Notes: generated by a model from the letters alone, not told the origin. 33,994 nucleotides of DNA from Myxococcales bacterium (GCA_003151595.1 PLXW01000031.1:1-33994); one strand, 5' to 3'; shown: positions 1 to 7,541, counted from the stretch's first letter. Made by a program: numbers and translations.

Positions 1-26
1 TTACACGAAAATCCGGACAGGCTCTG

Positions 27-217
27 TGGAAACCATTCCCCGGTCCTCGCCGCACGAGGAACCGGCTCGCCCCACGTGGAACCGGCGGCTCCGCACGAGG
101 AATGGTCCTCACCGCTCGTGGAGCCGGCCACTCCGCACGTGGAGCCGGCCACTCCACACGAGGAACCATCGCCACCGCACGAAGAGCGGTCGTCACGGCA
201 CGAGGAGCGGTCGTCAC
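27..217. repeat. 21-bp degenerate tandem repeat, about 8 units
   Basis: Units begin at 50, 70, 91, 112, 133, 154, 175 and 196, with a partial unit at 217 and a decayed one near 27-48. The common pattern is CCGCACGWGGARCCGGCCACT. All units are 21 bp except one single-base indel between units 1 and 2. Read in the frame of units 2-8 it would encode a heptad P-H-x-E-P-A-T, and that frame is open from the window start to 444. The indel puts unit 1 in another frame and two other frames are also long, so I treat it as a DNA repeat rather than a gene tail. A coding origin cannot be fully excluded because the left side is cut off. Confidence 0.85.
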
Positions 218-258
218 CCACGAGGGCATGTTCATCCTGTCGGCGCCCAAACGTCCCG

Positions 259-395
259 CGTCCCCTCACCCACCAGCTTGGCCCACTGTCACCACGGGCC
301 CTCTCCCGCGAGGGGAGAGGACCATCGGTTTCCCCTCTCCCCTCGCGGGAGATGGGACGCGCGAAACGTGTCGATGCGCTGGGGGTGAGGGTTCG
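259..395. repeat. palindromic dispersed repeat, copy 1
   Basis: The right end (381-395, GGGGGTGAGGGTTCG) is the exact reverse complement of the left end of copy 2 at 31221-31235. The left end (259-272) is a diverged version of the same terminus. Inside are the inverted arms CCCTCTCCCGCGAGGGGAGA (299-318) and its opposite-facing partner near 333-351. Elements of this CCCTCTCCC/GGGAGAGGG type are common intergenic repeats in many bacteria; the family name is not assigned here. Confidence 0.8.
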
Positions 396-441
396 CGGGC
401 CCGGGCCTACAAGCCAACGTGAATCGCATCCGCAGGTTCGG

Positions 442-447
442 TAGCCT
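442..447 (+). promoter_or_regulatory. candidate -10 box, possibly leaderless
   Basis: TAGCCT ends 12 bases before the ATG at 459, and no Shine-Dalgarno lies between. Similar TAnnnT boxes at like distance precede the genes at 16314, 24810, 32504, 32451 and 19945. No clear -35 is seen, so this is a pattern-based call only. Confidence 0.35.
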
Positions 448-458
448 AACCTTCCTTC

Positions 459-1148
459 ATGCGCCGATGGTTTGCGTCGGGGTTGGTCCTGATCCTGACG
501 GCCTGCGGCTCCAAGGCCGCCCCGGTCCAGGGCAACATTCCCCCGTACACCGTTTGTACGGCTGGAACAGGGGCCTGCGATGCCGACTCCGGCAGCGTGG
601 ACTCGGGAGGCGACGCATATCCGACGAACGTCGCCGATGCTGCCCCCGGAGTCGTCTCGTGCGAAGGCGCGCTGTCGCTCGACGACCTGTGTTGCAGCAA
701 CAAGTACGTCCTCGGCACCGCCTGCCCGCGCGACTACGGATCGCTCGTGGCGCTCTGCGGCGACGCGAATCTGCACCTCTTCCTCGAGCCCACTGCCTGC
801 GGCGGCTTCGTATTCATCACGTTGGGCGAAACCGATACCGCGTACGTCATCGCGTTCGACGCGACCACGGGAGCGCTGCGCGCGGTTCTCTACGGACTCG
901 AGACGTACGAATGCTCCGGCGCCGCCGACCCAAGCGTCGTGATCCCCGGCGAGTGTCTCGCGCAGGTCGGGCTCAAGGTATGTAACTCGAGTGCGAATGA
1001 CGGCGGCACCTTCGCGTCATTCTGCGCGACGCGGCCCGAAGGCGATCCCGCGTGTCCGACGTCCTTCAACGCGCAGTGCGACTACCCCACGTCGTGCATC
1101 GGCGGACACTGCGTCTACGGCGTCGACGCCGGACCGGACGGAAACTAA
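459..1148 (+). CDS. Cys-rich secreted lipoprotein-like protein, unknown function
   Basis: A 229-residue protein with an N-terminal signal (RR, then FASGLVLILTAC); Cys16 fits a lipobox, so it is probably an outer-envelope lipoprotein. The mature part has about 14 cysteines, suggesting disulfides. A core of C-x(n)-CC-x(n)-CP-x-D, then C-x-G and a beta-rich T-x-YV stretch near residues 65-150, recurs in the protein at 32504-32998, so the two are paralogs. The C-terminal third carries further cysteines and ends in an Asp-rich tail. The function is unknown. No Shine-Dalgarno precedes the ATG; a TAGCCT box lies 12 bases upstream. Its stop (TAA, 1146-1148) overlaps the stop of the convergent minus-strand gene. 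Confidence 0.8.
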   Translation: MRRWFASGLVLILTACGSKAAPVQGNIPPYTVCTAGTGACDADSGSVDSGGDAYPTNVADAAPGVVSCEGALSLDDLCCSNKYVLGTACPRDYGSLVALCGDANLHLFLEPTACGGFVFITLGETDTAYVIAFDATTGALRAVLYGLETYECSGAADPSVVIPGECLAQVGLKVCNSSANDGGTFASFCATRPEGDPACPTSFNAQCDYPTSCIGGHCVYGVDAGPDGN

Positions 1149-1753
1149 GCCCACGAAATCTTCAACGCACACGACGTCTCCGTCCCGTAGCTCGGAATGT
1201 TCGTGACGTACGCCTTCGTGCAAAAGAGCTCGACGGCGACCTGGTAGATCCCGCGCAGCCCGTTGCGGAAGTAGCTCACGCCGACGATCGGGTTGCTCGC
1301 CATCTCGACGCGCGCTTCCTTCGGGCCGAGCTTCACCACCGCCATGCCGCCACCTTCGAAGAGGCGATTGTAGAGGCGGTGCGTGTAGTCGAGCGCGCGC
1401 CACGGCGTGATGCCGGCGCCACGTGCGGCGCGGACCATCGACGCCAGGAACGTCCCCTGGATTCGATCGCCGACCTCGCGGCCGATCTGCATCTGCTCCA
1501 CCGGCGACATCTGGAGCGCGTCGCACGCGCGGTAGTGCGCGGTGCCGGCGGCGACGGGCATCCATACACCGGCCACCGAGTGGAGGATCGTCTCGTGCCA
1601 CGCGACGTCGAGCTTGCCGAGATACGCATCGATGTGGCCGTGCTCGCGCACGCTACGCAGCGACGATGCGATGAGCGTGCTTCGTACCTTCGTGACCTGG
1701 GCGAGATCTTCGACAGGCGCAGGGAAGGGGACGATTACCTCGGGCTCGGCCAT
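1145..1753 (-). CDS. DUF2378/TIGR02265-like cytosolic protein, last gene of the minus signalling operon
   Basis: About 202 residues from the ATG at 1753. The C-terminal part (LGP-x-EA-x-VE ... YFRNGLRG ... C-x-L-x-ISW) resembles the Myxococcus-expanded DUF2378/TIGR02265 proteins, which are about 200 residues long and have no established function; the fold may be related to V4R/heme-NO-binding-type sensors (inference). A longer frame starting at 1804 adds 17 residues that look like a signal peptide, but it contains TTA and TCA codons, rare in this DNA, and the family is cytosolic, so I prefer 1753. It lies 79 bases after the CheA-like kinase stop on the same strand and probably belongs to that operon. 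Its TAG stop overlaps the TAA of the convergent gene. Confidence 0.65.
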   Translation of the reverse strand: MAEPEVIVPFPAPVEDLAQVTKVRSTLIASSLRSVREHGHIDAYLGKLDVAWHETILHSVAGVWMPVAAGTAHYRACDALQMSPVEQMQIGREVGDRIQGTFLASMVRAARGAGITPWRALDYTHRLYNRLFEGGGMAVVKLGPKEARVEMASNPIVGVSYFRNGLRGIYQVAVELFCTKAYVTNIPSYGTETSCALKISWA

Positions 1754-1832
1754 CGCGACTGACCATAACCACGCCGTCGAGAGGAGCGCCGCGAGACCGC
1801 GCATGAGACTGCTGCCCTGCGGTCGTTCCGAC

Positions 1833-4403
1833 TCACGCCGGCAATCGAAAGACGAACCTCGTCCCCTTCCCCGCGTCGCTCTCGACGCGCACCGTACCGC
1901 CGAGCGCGACGGTGCTCTCCCAGACCGCGGCGAGGCCGACGCCGCGGCCCGACACGTCGGTGACTGCGTCGGCGCTCGAGATGCCGGAGGCGAACATGGC
2001 GCGCTCGAGATCCTCGCGTCGCGCGACGGGGTGACCGGCGGCGCGCGCCTTCACGGCGAGTCGATCCCAGTCGACGCCCGCGCCGTCGTCGCCGATCTCC
2101 ATGACGACACCGTCGTTCTCGAGCTTCGCGCGAAACGTGAGCGTGCCCGACGCGGACTTGCCGGCGGCGGCGCGTGACGGCGCGGCTTCGATGCCGTGAT
2201 CGACCGCGTTCCGCACGACGTGAACGAGCGCGCTCCAGAGGCTCGCGTAACGCCCCTTGGGCAAGCGGAGGTCGCCGGTGTCGATCGCGATCGCGGGAAC
2301 GGGCTTGCCGAGGCGCGTGGCCAGGCGCTCGGCGTGCTCGCCGAGGCGCGCGAAGCGAGACTCGATCGGCTCGTCGAAGAGGCGCTGCAAGCGGGTAACG
2401 AGCTGCGCGTGCGTCGTGCCTCGCTGCGCGTCGCGCAGGATTCGTTCGAGCTCGGCGCGCGAGAGGTGAATGACCGCGTCGCTCCCTTCCGGAGCGGCGG
2501 CGCGCTGCACGAAGGCGTCCCACGCGGCGAAGAGCGCGGCGAGATCGTGAGGACCGAGCGCGGCGCGCGTGTCCGCGATCGCCGACTCGAGCCGATGCGC
2601 GACCTCGGCGACGGACGTGACGTCGTACTGCGCGGCGTTCCCCTTCACCGTGTGGACGATCGCCAGTTGATCCTGCGCGCGCAGCTCGCCGGCGCGGAGG
2701 CGTTCCACCTGACTCCCGGTCTCCTCGACGAACGCGAGGAACGCGCCGCGATCCTTCGCCATGCGACGGAACACCTGGATCTCTTCGCGCTGCCGCTCGT
2801 GCTCGCGCCGGACATCGAGCTCGGAGGTCACGTCGGTCACGACGAGCAGCGCACCGGTCACCGCTTCGCCTTCGAGGATCGGCTTCACGGTCAGCGTGAA
2901 GTGCCGGTCGCCGAGGTCGAAGCGCTTGGGGAGCTGCTCGACGGTGACCTCGGCCGGCAAGAAGCCGTCGGTGACCTGGTCCCATCCGAGCTGCAAGAGG
3001 AGGCGCAGGCGCTCGTCGTCGGGGGCCAGCGCGTCCGGGAAGCCGCGCGCGGCGTCGTCGGAGACGCCGAACCAGCGATCAAAGGCTGCGGAGCGCTCGG
3101 TCTGAAGGGTGCCGTGCACGCCGATCGTGGCCAGCCCCTGATCGACGTTGTCGAGCACGAGGCGCATGGCGGCGTTGCGCGTGGCGAGCTCCTTGGTGCG
3201 CGCCACGACGAGCCCTTCGAGGTGCGAGCGGTGCTGCTCGAGCTCCGCGTCGCGCGACTGGATGCCGGAGAGCATCTCGTTGAACGTGTCGGTGAGCATC
3301 CCGAGCTCGTCGTTGCTCACGCGACGTGCACGGATCGAGAAGTCTTGGGACGAACGCACGCGCGCGGCGGCGTCGGTCAGCGCGCTCACGGCCCCCTGCA
3401 CGCCGCGCCCGACGACGATGGCCATCGCGATCGAGAGGAGCAAGACGGCGATCGAGACGCCGATGCTGAGCCGGATCGTTCCGCGGAGCTCGCTCCCCTT
3501 GCTGCCGGCGGCGGACTCGATGCGCCCGAGGAGCATGTGCTCGACCTCGCGCAGATCGCGAACGGCGGCTCCTTGCGCGCGGTCCCACGCCGGCGCCTCG
3601 AGCGACACGGTGTCTTCGGTCGACTTCAGCAGCGCGTCGAGGAGCGCGCGCGCGTCCTGACCGCGGGCGCGGGCGTCCTCGAACTGCTTTCGCACGTCGT
3701 CCGAGGCGCTGGTGCGAAAGGCGTGGTCGTAGAGATCCTCTTCGGTCGTCGTCGTGATGAGCGACTTGAACGCGCCCGGAGGAAACTCACCGCGCGCGGC
3801 GGCGTAGGCCACGATCGCGTGCGCCAGGCTCGATCGCTCTTCGAGATCGAGGAGCGCGCCCAGCGCGGAGATGTTGCGCAGGAGCGTGCCGTCGTCGCTC
3901 AGCTCGGCCAGCGCCGCCGTCGCGCCCAGGAGACCTGCGCTCGCCGCGCCGTAGCCGCTGACGACCTCTTGCAGATCGACCCGCGCGTGCCCGACGCGCA
4001 AGCGCAGCGCCGGGAGGCTCTCCAGCGCGCGGCTCGTCTCGGCGAGCCCTCGCGTCAGGCGCGGCGGGAGCTTCGATCGCGCGCGCAGCGCCAGGAACCC
4101 GTCGAGGCGCTTCTCGGCCGCGTCGGTGGCCTGCGCGGCGGTCGTGGCGCGCGAAGCGAGGTCGACGTCGACCACGCCCGTCACGCCCGCGGCCATCGAC
4201 GTGATCGCGCGCTCGTCTTGCACGGCGTGAAGGACCTCGGTCATCGTCGCCGTGAGGCGCGCCAGGTCTTCGATCGATCCGAGAGAAGCCGCCGACGTGG
4301 CGCGCACGTTCGCGTCTCTGACGACGAACAGCGCGAGGAGCAGCGCGCCGATCACGGGCACGCCTGCCAGCAGCGCGAGCTTCGCTCGGATCGACGTCAT
4401 CAT
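1833..4403 (-). CDS. NIT-HAMP-PAS-HPt CheA-like membrane histidine kinase
   Basis: 856 residues. Order: TM1 (about 8-28); a helical extracytoplasmic region (about 45-305) resembling the NIT nitrate/nitrite sensor domain, with the QDERA motif near 62-66; TM2 (about 311-333); HAMP (334-388); coiled coil; PAS (413-525); an HPt-type helix with H584 in HTVKGN; then a CheA-type ATPase with N box HVVRNAVDHG (728-737), G1 GDDGAG (771-776), F box, G2 GRGVGL (819-824) and G3 GKGTRF. There is no CheW-like P5 domain, so it is not a standard chemoreceptor-array CheA. It should autophosphorylate on H584 and pass phosphate to the CheY two genes upstream. The start at 4403 (ATGATG) follows GAGGGA, 11 bases after the CheX stop. 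Nitrate sensing is only a possibility; NIT domains differ in ligand. Confidence 0.88.
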   Translation of the reverse strand: MMTSIRAKLALLAGVPVIGALLLALFVVRDANVRATSAASLGSIEDLARLTATMTEVLHAVQDERAITSMAAGVTGVVDVDLASRATTAAQATDAAEKRLDGFLALRARSKLPPRLTRGLAETSRALESLPALRLRVGHARVDLQEVVSGYGAASAGLLGATAALAELSDDGTLLRNISALGALLDLEERSSLAHAIVAYAAARGEFPPGAFKSLITTTTEEDLYDHAFRTSASDDVRKQFEDARARGQDARALLDALLKSTEDTVSLEAPAWDRAQGAAVRDLREVEHMLLGRIESAAGSKGSELRGTIRLSIGVSIAVLLLSIAMAIVVGRGVQGAVSALTDAAARVRSSQDFSIRARRVSNDELGMLTDTFNEMLSGIQSRDAELEQHRSHLEGLVVARTKELATRNAAMRLVLDNVDQGLATIGVHGTLQTERSAAFDRWFGVSDDAARGFPDALAPDDERLRLLLQLGWDQVTDGFLPAEVTVEQLPKRFDLGDRHFTLTVKPILEGEAVTGALLVVTDVTSELDVRREHERQREEIQVFRRMAKDRGAFLAFVEETGSQVERLRAGELRAQDQLAIVHTVKGNAAQYDVTSVAEVAHRLESAIADTRAALGPHDLAALFAAWDAFVQRAAAPEGSDAVIHLSRAELERILRDAQRGTTHAQLVTRLQRLFDEPIESRFARLGEHAERLATRLGKPVPAIAIDTGDLRLPKGRYASLWSALVHVVRNAVDHGIEAAPSRAAAGKSASGTLTFRAKLENDGVVMEIGDDGAGVDWDRLAVKARAAGHPVARREDLERAMFASGISSADAVTDVSGRGVGLAAVWESTVALGGTVRVESDAGKGTRFVFRLPA

Positions 4404-4414
4404 TGGGTGGTCCC

Positions 4415-4960
4415 TCAGAAGAGCTGAACGCCGCCCTCGGCGATGGACGTGAGCGCCGGGTCTTCTGACTCGGGGAGCGCGAAGCTCTCGGTCACGGCGG
4501 CGTCGAAGTACACGAGCAGGAGCCCCTCGCCGACGCCGAAGGCGTACGCGCGTGCGACGGTGGTGCACGCGGGCGCGCGATGCACGTGCCAGCCGAGGAC
4601 GACCGTGGGGGTGCATTGCCGGAGCGTGACGCCGGAGCGCGCGAGCGCGTTCTTCACGCGACCGAGGAGCTGGTTCACGAGCTCACCGGCCCAGTCGCAG
4701 ATGTCCCGCTCGGTCGGCTCACGGTGGCGAAGCTCGGCGGGCCACGAGCGGGCGATGATCTCTTTGCGCGTGGTCATGAGGACCGCACCGCTGATCTCGC
4801 CGGACGTGAAGCCGATGCTGCACGCGATGTCGTGATCGCGCGGGACGTCGCCGGCCTCGGTGATCAGCTCGCCGAGCGTGAGCCCGTTCGCGCCGAAGAG
4901 CGCGCGCGCCGAAGACTCGACGACCTGGTCGATCCTCTCGAGAAGGCGCTCGCGGCTCAC
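4415..4960 (-). CDS. cheX: CheX-like CheY-P phosphatase
   Basis: 181 residues. The CheC/CheX/FliY active-site signature E-x-x-N is present once, as E93-N96 in DWAGELVNQLLG, matching CheX rather than the two-site CheC. In the family these residues dephosphorylate CheY-P. The GTG start at 4960 overlaps the CheY stop in a GTGA junction, so the phosphatase and its probable substrate are translationally coupled. A frame upstream of 4960 exists but would overlap CheY by 60 bases. The context (CheY before, CheA-like kinase after) supports a signal-termination role. The match is by motif and size; overall similarity to characterised CheX is modest. Confidence 0.8.
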   Translation of the reverse strand: MSRERLLERIDQVVESSARALFGANGLTLGELITEAGDVPRDHDIACSIGFTSGEISGAVLMTTRKEIIARSWPAELRHREPTERDICDWAGELVNQLLGRVKNALARSGVTLRQCTPTVVLGWHVHRAPACTTVARAYAFGVGEGLLLVYFDAAVTESFALPESEDPALTSIAEGGVQLF

Positions 4961-5325
4961 GACGTGAGCTTTCGAACGGCGGCCAGGAGCAGATCCGACT
5001 GGAAGGGCTTCACCAGCCACCCCTTCGCGCCGCTCTTTCGCGCGCGCTCGATCATCTGGGGTTGCCCTTCGGTCGTGAGCATCAAGACCGGGAGGAGCTT
5101 GTGCTTCTCGCTTGCGCGCAGCCCTTCCAGGAGCTCGAGCCCGTTCTTGTTCGGCATGTTCACGTCGCAGATCACGAGCGCCGCGTCGGGCGTGCGATCG
5201 ATGACCTCGTAGCCGTCGGCGCCGTCCACCGCTTCGACGATGTCGAAGCCTGCCTGGCGCAGTGCGGTGCCGACCTGCTCGCGAATCGTTTGTGAGTCGT
5301 CGATGACGATGACCTTCTTGCCCAT
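4957..5325 (-). CDS. cheY: single-domain CheY-like response regulator
   Basis: 122 residues, one receiver domain and no output domain. The acid pocket D9-D10, phospho-acceptor D54 (ICDVNMP), T84 and K106 (VKPF) are all in place, so it should be phosphorylated normally. The start at 5325 follows GGAGAAAG. It sits 14 bases after the PAS-STAS gene and overlaps cheX by four bases. The likely phosphodonor is H584 of the NIT-domain kinase or the histidine of the ChpT-like protein, and the likely phosphatase is CheX (inference from gene order). What phospho-CheY binds is not evident. Confidence 0.9.
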   Translation of the reverse strand: MGKKVIVIDDSQTIREQVGTALRQAGFDIVEAVDGADGYEVIDRTPDAALVICDVNMPNKNGLELLEGLRASEKHKLLPVLMLTTEGQPQMIERARKSGAKGWLVKPFQSDLLLAAVRKLTS

Positions 5326-5339
5326 GTTCTTTCTCCGAT

Positions 5340-6212
5340 TCAAAGCGCGCGCGGACGACCCGCAGCGCGACGCGCGACCACAGTTCCTTCGAGACACCAC
5401 GCCAGCGCGTCGTGCAGCGTCCGCATCATGCGGAGCCCCTCGAGGTTGATCCCCAAGGTGACCATCGTCTGCGCGACCGCCGGACGAACGCCGGAGAGAA
5501 CCCCTTCGATGCCGATCGTCCGCGCCGCCGTGAGGATGCGGATCATGTGATCGACCGTGGAGGTGTCCATCACCTCGGCGCCGGTGAGATCGAGAATGGC
5601 GAAGCGCGCCTGCTCACGGACGACGGCCGTGAGGAGATCTTCCATCATGCGGCTGGCGCGATCGGCGTCGACCGAGCCGATGATCGGCATGCACAGGATC
5701 TGGTCCCACACCTTGATGATGGGGGCGCCGAGCTCGCGGATCGTCTCCGACTGCTGCTCGATCAGCTTCACCTTCTCGGCCAGGCGGTGCCCCGCGAGTA
5801 CGCGCTCGGTGGCGTCGACCGCCAGGCCCAGGACGCCGTCGAGCTTGTCGTCCGGATCGCGGAGCGGGATGTACCAGGTGTCGAAGTGCACGCCGGGCGC
5901 GGCTTCGACGAGCTCGTGGAGCGTCTCTCCGGCGAGCGCGCGTTGCAGGTGATCGTGCGCGGGCGTTCCTCGCGTGGCTTCCAGCTCGTTCCGCCCCACG
6001 CGCTCGCCGGGCTTCTGCCCGAGCAGCTCGAGGCCGCGGCCGTCGGACATCGTCGTCGTCCCCTCCTGGTTCATCGAGAAGAGGACGATGCGGGCGTGCT
6101 GCATGACCTTCGCCAGCGTGGAGAGCGACAGCGCCTGCCACTCCATGAACTGCACGCGCTCGCGCAGCTCGGCGGCTTCGAGGCGAAGAGCGGTGATTTC
6201 CGATTCGTTCAT
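5340..6212 (-). CDS. RsbR-type stressosome protein, PAS + STAS
   Basis: 290 residues: short coiled coil (1-30), PAS domain (about 35-140), helical linker, and a C-terminal STAS domain (about 163-280) of the RsbR type. The MDTSTVDH segment (T217, S218, T219) aligns with the phosphorylated loop of RsbR proteins, which are targets of RsbT kinase. PAS and STAS are closely similar to the second half of the 529-residue protein at 10617-12206 across the divergent region, so the two are duplicates and could form mixed stressosomes with RsbS (12203-12616). The start at 6212 follows AAGGAG and lies 10 bases after the pseudo-kinase gene. There is no cognate RsbS or RsbT on this strand; the only copies are in the plus operon. 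Confidence 0.9.
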   Translation of the reverse strand: MNESEITALRLEAAELRERVQFMEWQALSLSTLAKVMQHARIVLFSMNQEGTTTMSDGRGLELLGQKPGERVGRNELEATRGTPAHDHLQRALAGETLHELVEAAPGVHFDTWYIPLRDPDDKLDGVLGLAVDATERVLAGHRLAEKVKLIEQQSETIRELGAPIIKVWDQILCMPIIGSVDADRASRMMEDLLTAVVREQARFAILDLTGAEVMDTSTVDHMIRILTAARTIGIEGVLSGVRPAVAQTMVTLGINLEGLRMMRTLHDALAWCLEGTVVARRAAGRPRAL

Positions 6213-6222
6213 GACGGCTCCT

Positions 6223-6843
6223 TCAACACGCAGCGAGCAAACGGACGGAGAGGGTGGTGCCGCCGCGGATCGGAGCGCGGACCTGCAACGTGCCGCCGAT
6301 GGAGTGCACCAGCGGGCGAAGGCGAACGATGCGCGGGTCGGACTCGATGATCTCGGCGGTGGTGCGGACGTCGAGTCGAACGGAGCGGCGCGCGCGTTCG
6401 AGCTGCGCGCTGTCGATGACCTCGATCTCGACCGAGCCCCCGCCGGGAACGGCGTGAAGAGCCATCTCGAGCAGCGCGTGGATCAGCCTGCGAAGGTTGC
6501 TCCCTTCCGCCGCGACGATCGCCGCGCCCGAGGGGTATCGACCCGCGAGCGTGAGCCCTCCGGGGAGACTCTCCTCGACCCGCCCGACGATGTCGCGAAC
6601 GACGTTCGTGAGCGACGAGTAGTCCGACCGGCCGCGCCGACCCACGCGCTCGCGGACGGTGCGCGTGAGCTCGATCGATCGGGAGAACGCTTCGTCGATC
6701 GGGGTGAAGTCGACGCCCAGCGCCGCGGCTTCGACCGCTCGCTTCAAGCTGGAGACGAGCGCGGAGATGAGCACGAGGGTCTCGGACAGCTCGTTCAGAG
6801 GGGCCGCGGTGTCGTGCTCGAAGGGGAGCGGTTCGCGCATCAT
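6223..6843 (-). CDS. ChpT/Spo0B-like histidine phosphotransferase candidate (degenerate kinase)
   Basis: 206 residues. The N-terminus has an H-box, E9-H10-D11 followed by P15-L16-N17, in a two-helix DHp-like stretch (about 5-75). The C-terminal half follows the order of a histidine-kinase ATPase domain (LLEMALHAVPGGGSVEIEV; IGGTLQVRAP; GGTTLSVRL), but the N-box asparagine is replaced (LLEMA) and the DxGxG motif is absent. A retained histidine with a dead ATPase is the plan of ChpT and Spo0B, which shuttle phosphate rather than hydrolyse ATP. The function is inference; no reading frame damage is visible. The ATG overlaps the GAF gene stop (ATGA). Confidence 0.65.
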   Translation of the reverse strand: MMREPLPFEHDTAAPLNELSETLVLISALVSSLKRAVEAAALGVDFTPIDEAFSRSIELTRTVRERVGRRGRSDYSSLTNVVRDIVGRVEESLPGGLTLAGRYPSGAAIVAAEGSNLRRLIHALLEMALHAVPGGGSVEIEVIDSAQLERARRSVRLDVRTTAEIIESDPRIVRLRPLVHSIGGTLQVRAPIRGGTTLSVRLLAAC

Positions 6844-7385
6844 TCGGCGGCCACCTTGCTCATCGAGGGGGGGCGCAGCGTGATCTTCTCGGCGGTGGCG
6901 CGCGCCTCTTCGAAGGCGACGGCGACGAACGGACCGATGGCGTCGATGAGCTCGACGTCGAAGGCGTCGAGCGATCGCTTGCCGTACGCGAGCCGGTAGA
7001 TCGCGAGCCAGCCGAGCGTCTTCTCGCCGCCGCGAAGCGGGCACCACGCGAGCGCCGGAGTGGACGGACTCTTCTCGGAGCCTTCGAGGCACGCGACCTC
7101 TTCGGAGTCGAGACCGTGCGCGATGACGGCGTGCCACCCGTCGCCGCGCGGCTCGAAGAGTGCGAAGGCATCGGCGCCGAGGAAGCGCACGATGATGTCC
7201 TCGACGGCGGCGAGGATGGCGGTGAAGGCGTGCGCGCCGCGGAGCCCACGGAGCGCGATGGCGATTGCGACGCTGCGATCGCGCGCCGTGGCGAGCGATC
7301 CTCTGCGTGCGTCCCACGCTTCGCGCTCTTCATCGAGCAGGGGCAAACGTCGGCCGGACTCGGGGGGACAGTGACTGCTGGACAT
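6840..7385 (-). CDS. GAF-domain sensor protein, first gene of the sigma-54-driven minus operon
   Basis: About 181 residues, a single GAF-like domain (about 40-165): helix IAIALRGLRGAHAFTAILAAVEDIIVRFL, strand ADAFALFEP, then a WCPLRGGEKTLGWLAIYR strand pair and a closing helix. GAF domains bind small ligands or mediate dimerisation; no haem, chromophore or cyclic-nucleotide motif is obvious. There is no enzymatic domain. The start is ATG 7385 or GTG 7391; neither has a Shine-Dalgarno, which fits the very short leader predicted from the -24/-12 site at 7404-7419. It overlaps the pseudo-kinase gene by four bases, so the two may act together. Confidence 0.75.
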   Translation of the reverse strand: MSSSHCPPESGRRLPLLDEEREAWDARRGSLATARDRSVAIAIALRGLRGAHAFTAILAAVEDIIVRFLGADAFALFEPRGDGWHAVIAHGLDSEEVACLEGSEKSPSTPALAWCPLRGGEKTLGWLAIYRLAYGKRSLDAFDVELIDAIGPFVAVAFEEARATAEKITLRPPSMSKVAAE

Positions 7386-7403
7386 GACCACGAGAGGTCG
7401 TTG

Positions 7404-7419
7404 AGCACGCGACGTGCCA
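7404..7419 (-). promoter_or_regulatory. sigma-54 (-24/-12) promoter for the minus operon
   Basis: On the minus strand the sequence is TGGCACGTCGCGTGCT. Against the consensus TGGCACRNNNNTTGCW it has one mismatch (G for the first T of TTGC), and GG and GC are separated by exactly 10 bases. Transcription would start near 7393, only a few bases before GTG 7391 or ATG 7385. It lies just downstream of the gene for a sigma-54 activator. Confidence 0.75.
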
Positions 7420-7541
7420 CGCGAAAACGCGCATAAATCCAGCGCCCGTGCGCCTTCGCGTCCGAAAGGAGAGCGCGCGGCCGGCGGTCGTCCGGATGTC
7501 GAACGCGCGGCTTTCGTCGCGCCGCGGGCGTCTACGCGCGG

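Larger units (their letters stand above)
218..458. other. gene-poor stretch 5' of the first CDS
   Basis: Apart from the palindromic repeat listed separately (259-395) I see no gene here. Short ORFs in three plus frames run through both repeats and share no credible protein features. The last 20 bases before 459 hold a TAGCCT box (442-447) that could be a -10 element for the following gene. Confidence 0.6.

Noticed and set aside
27..217. CRISPR array
   Set aside because: The units are directly adjacent, with no spacers, and no cas genes are present.
1..444. Open frame from the window start over the repeats
   Set aside because: Three overlapping frames are open there, one unit is out of frame by a single base, and the rest is the palindromic repeat. 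No start or family support.
1754..1804. Signal peptide on the DUF2378-like protein
   Set aside because: The extra 17 codons include TTA and TCA, rare here, and the family is cytosolic. The ATG at 1753 gives the usual length.
2196..4427. 743-codon frame on the plus strand
   Set aside because: It lies fully antisense to the CheA-like kinase, whose domains and motifs are clear.
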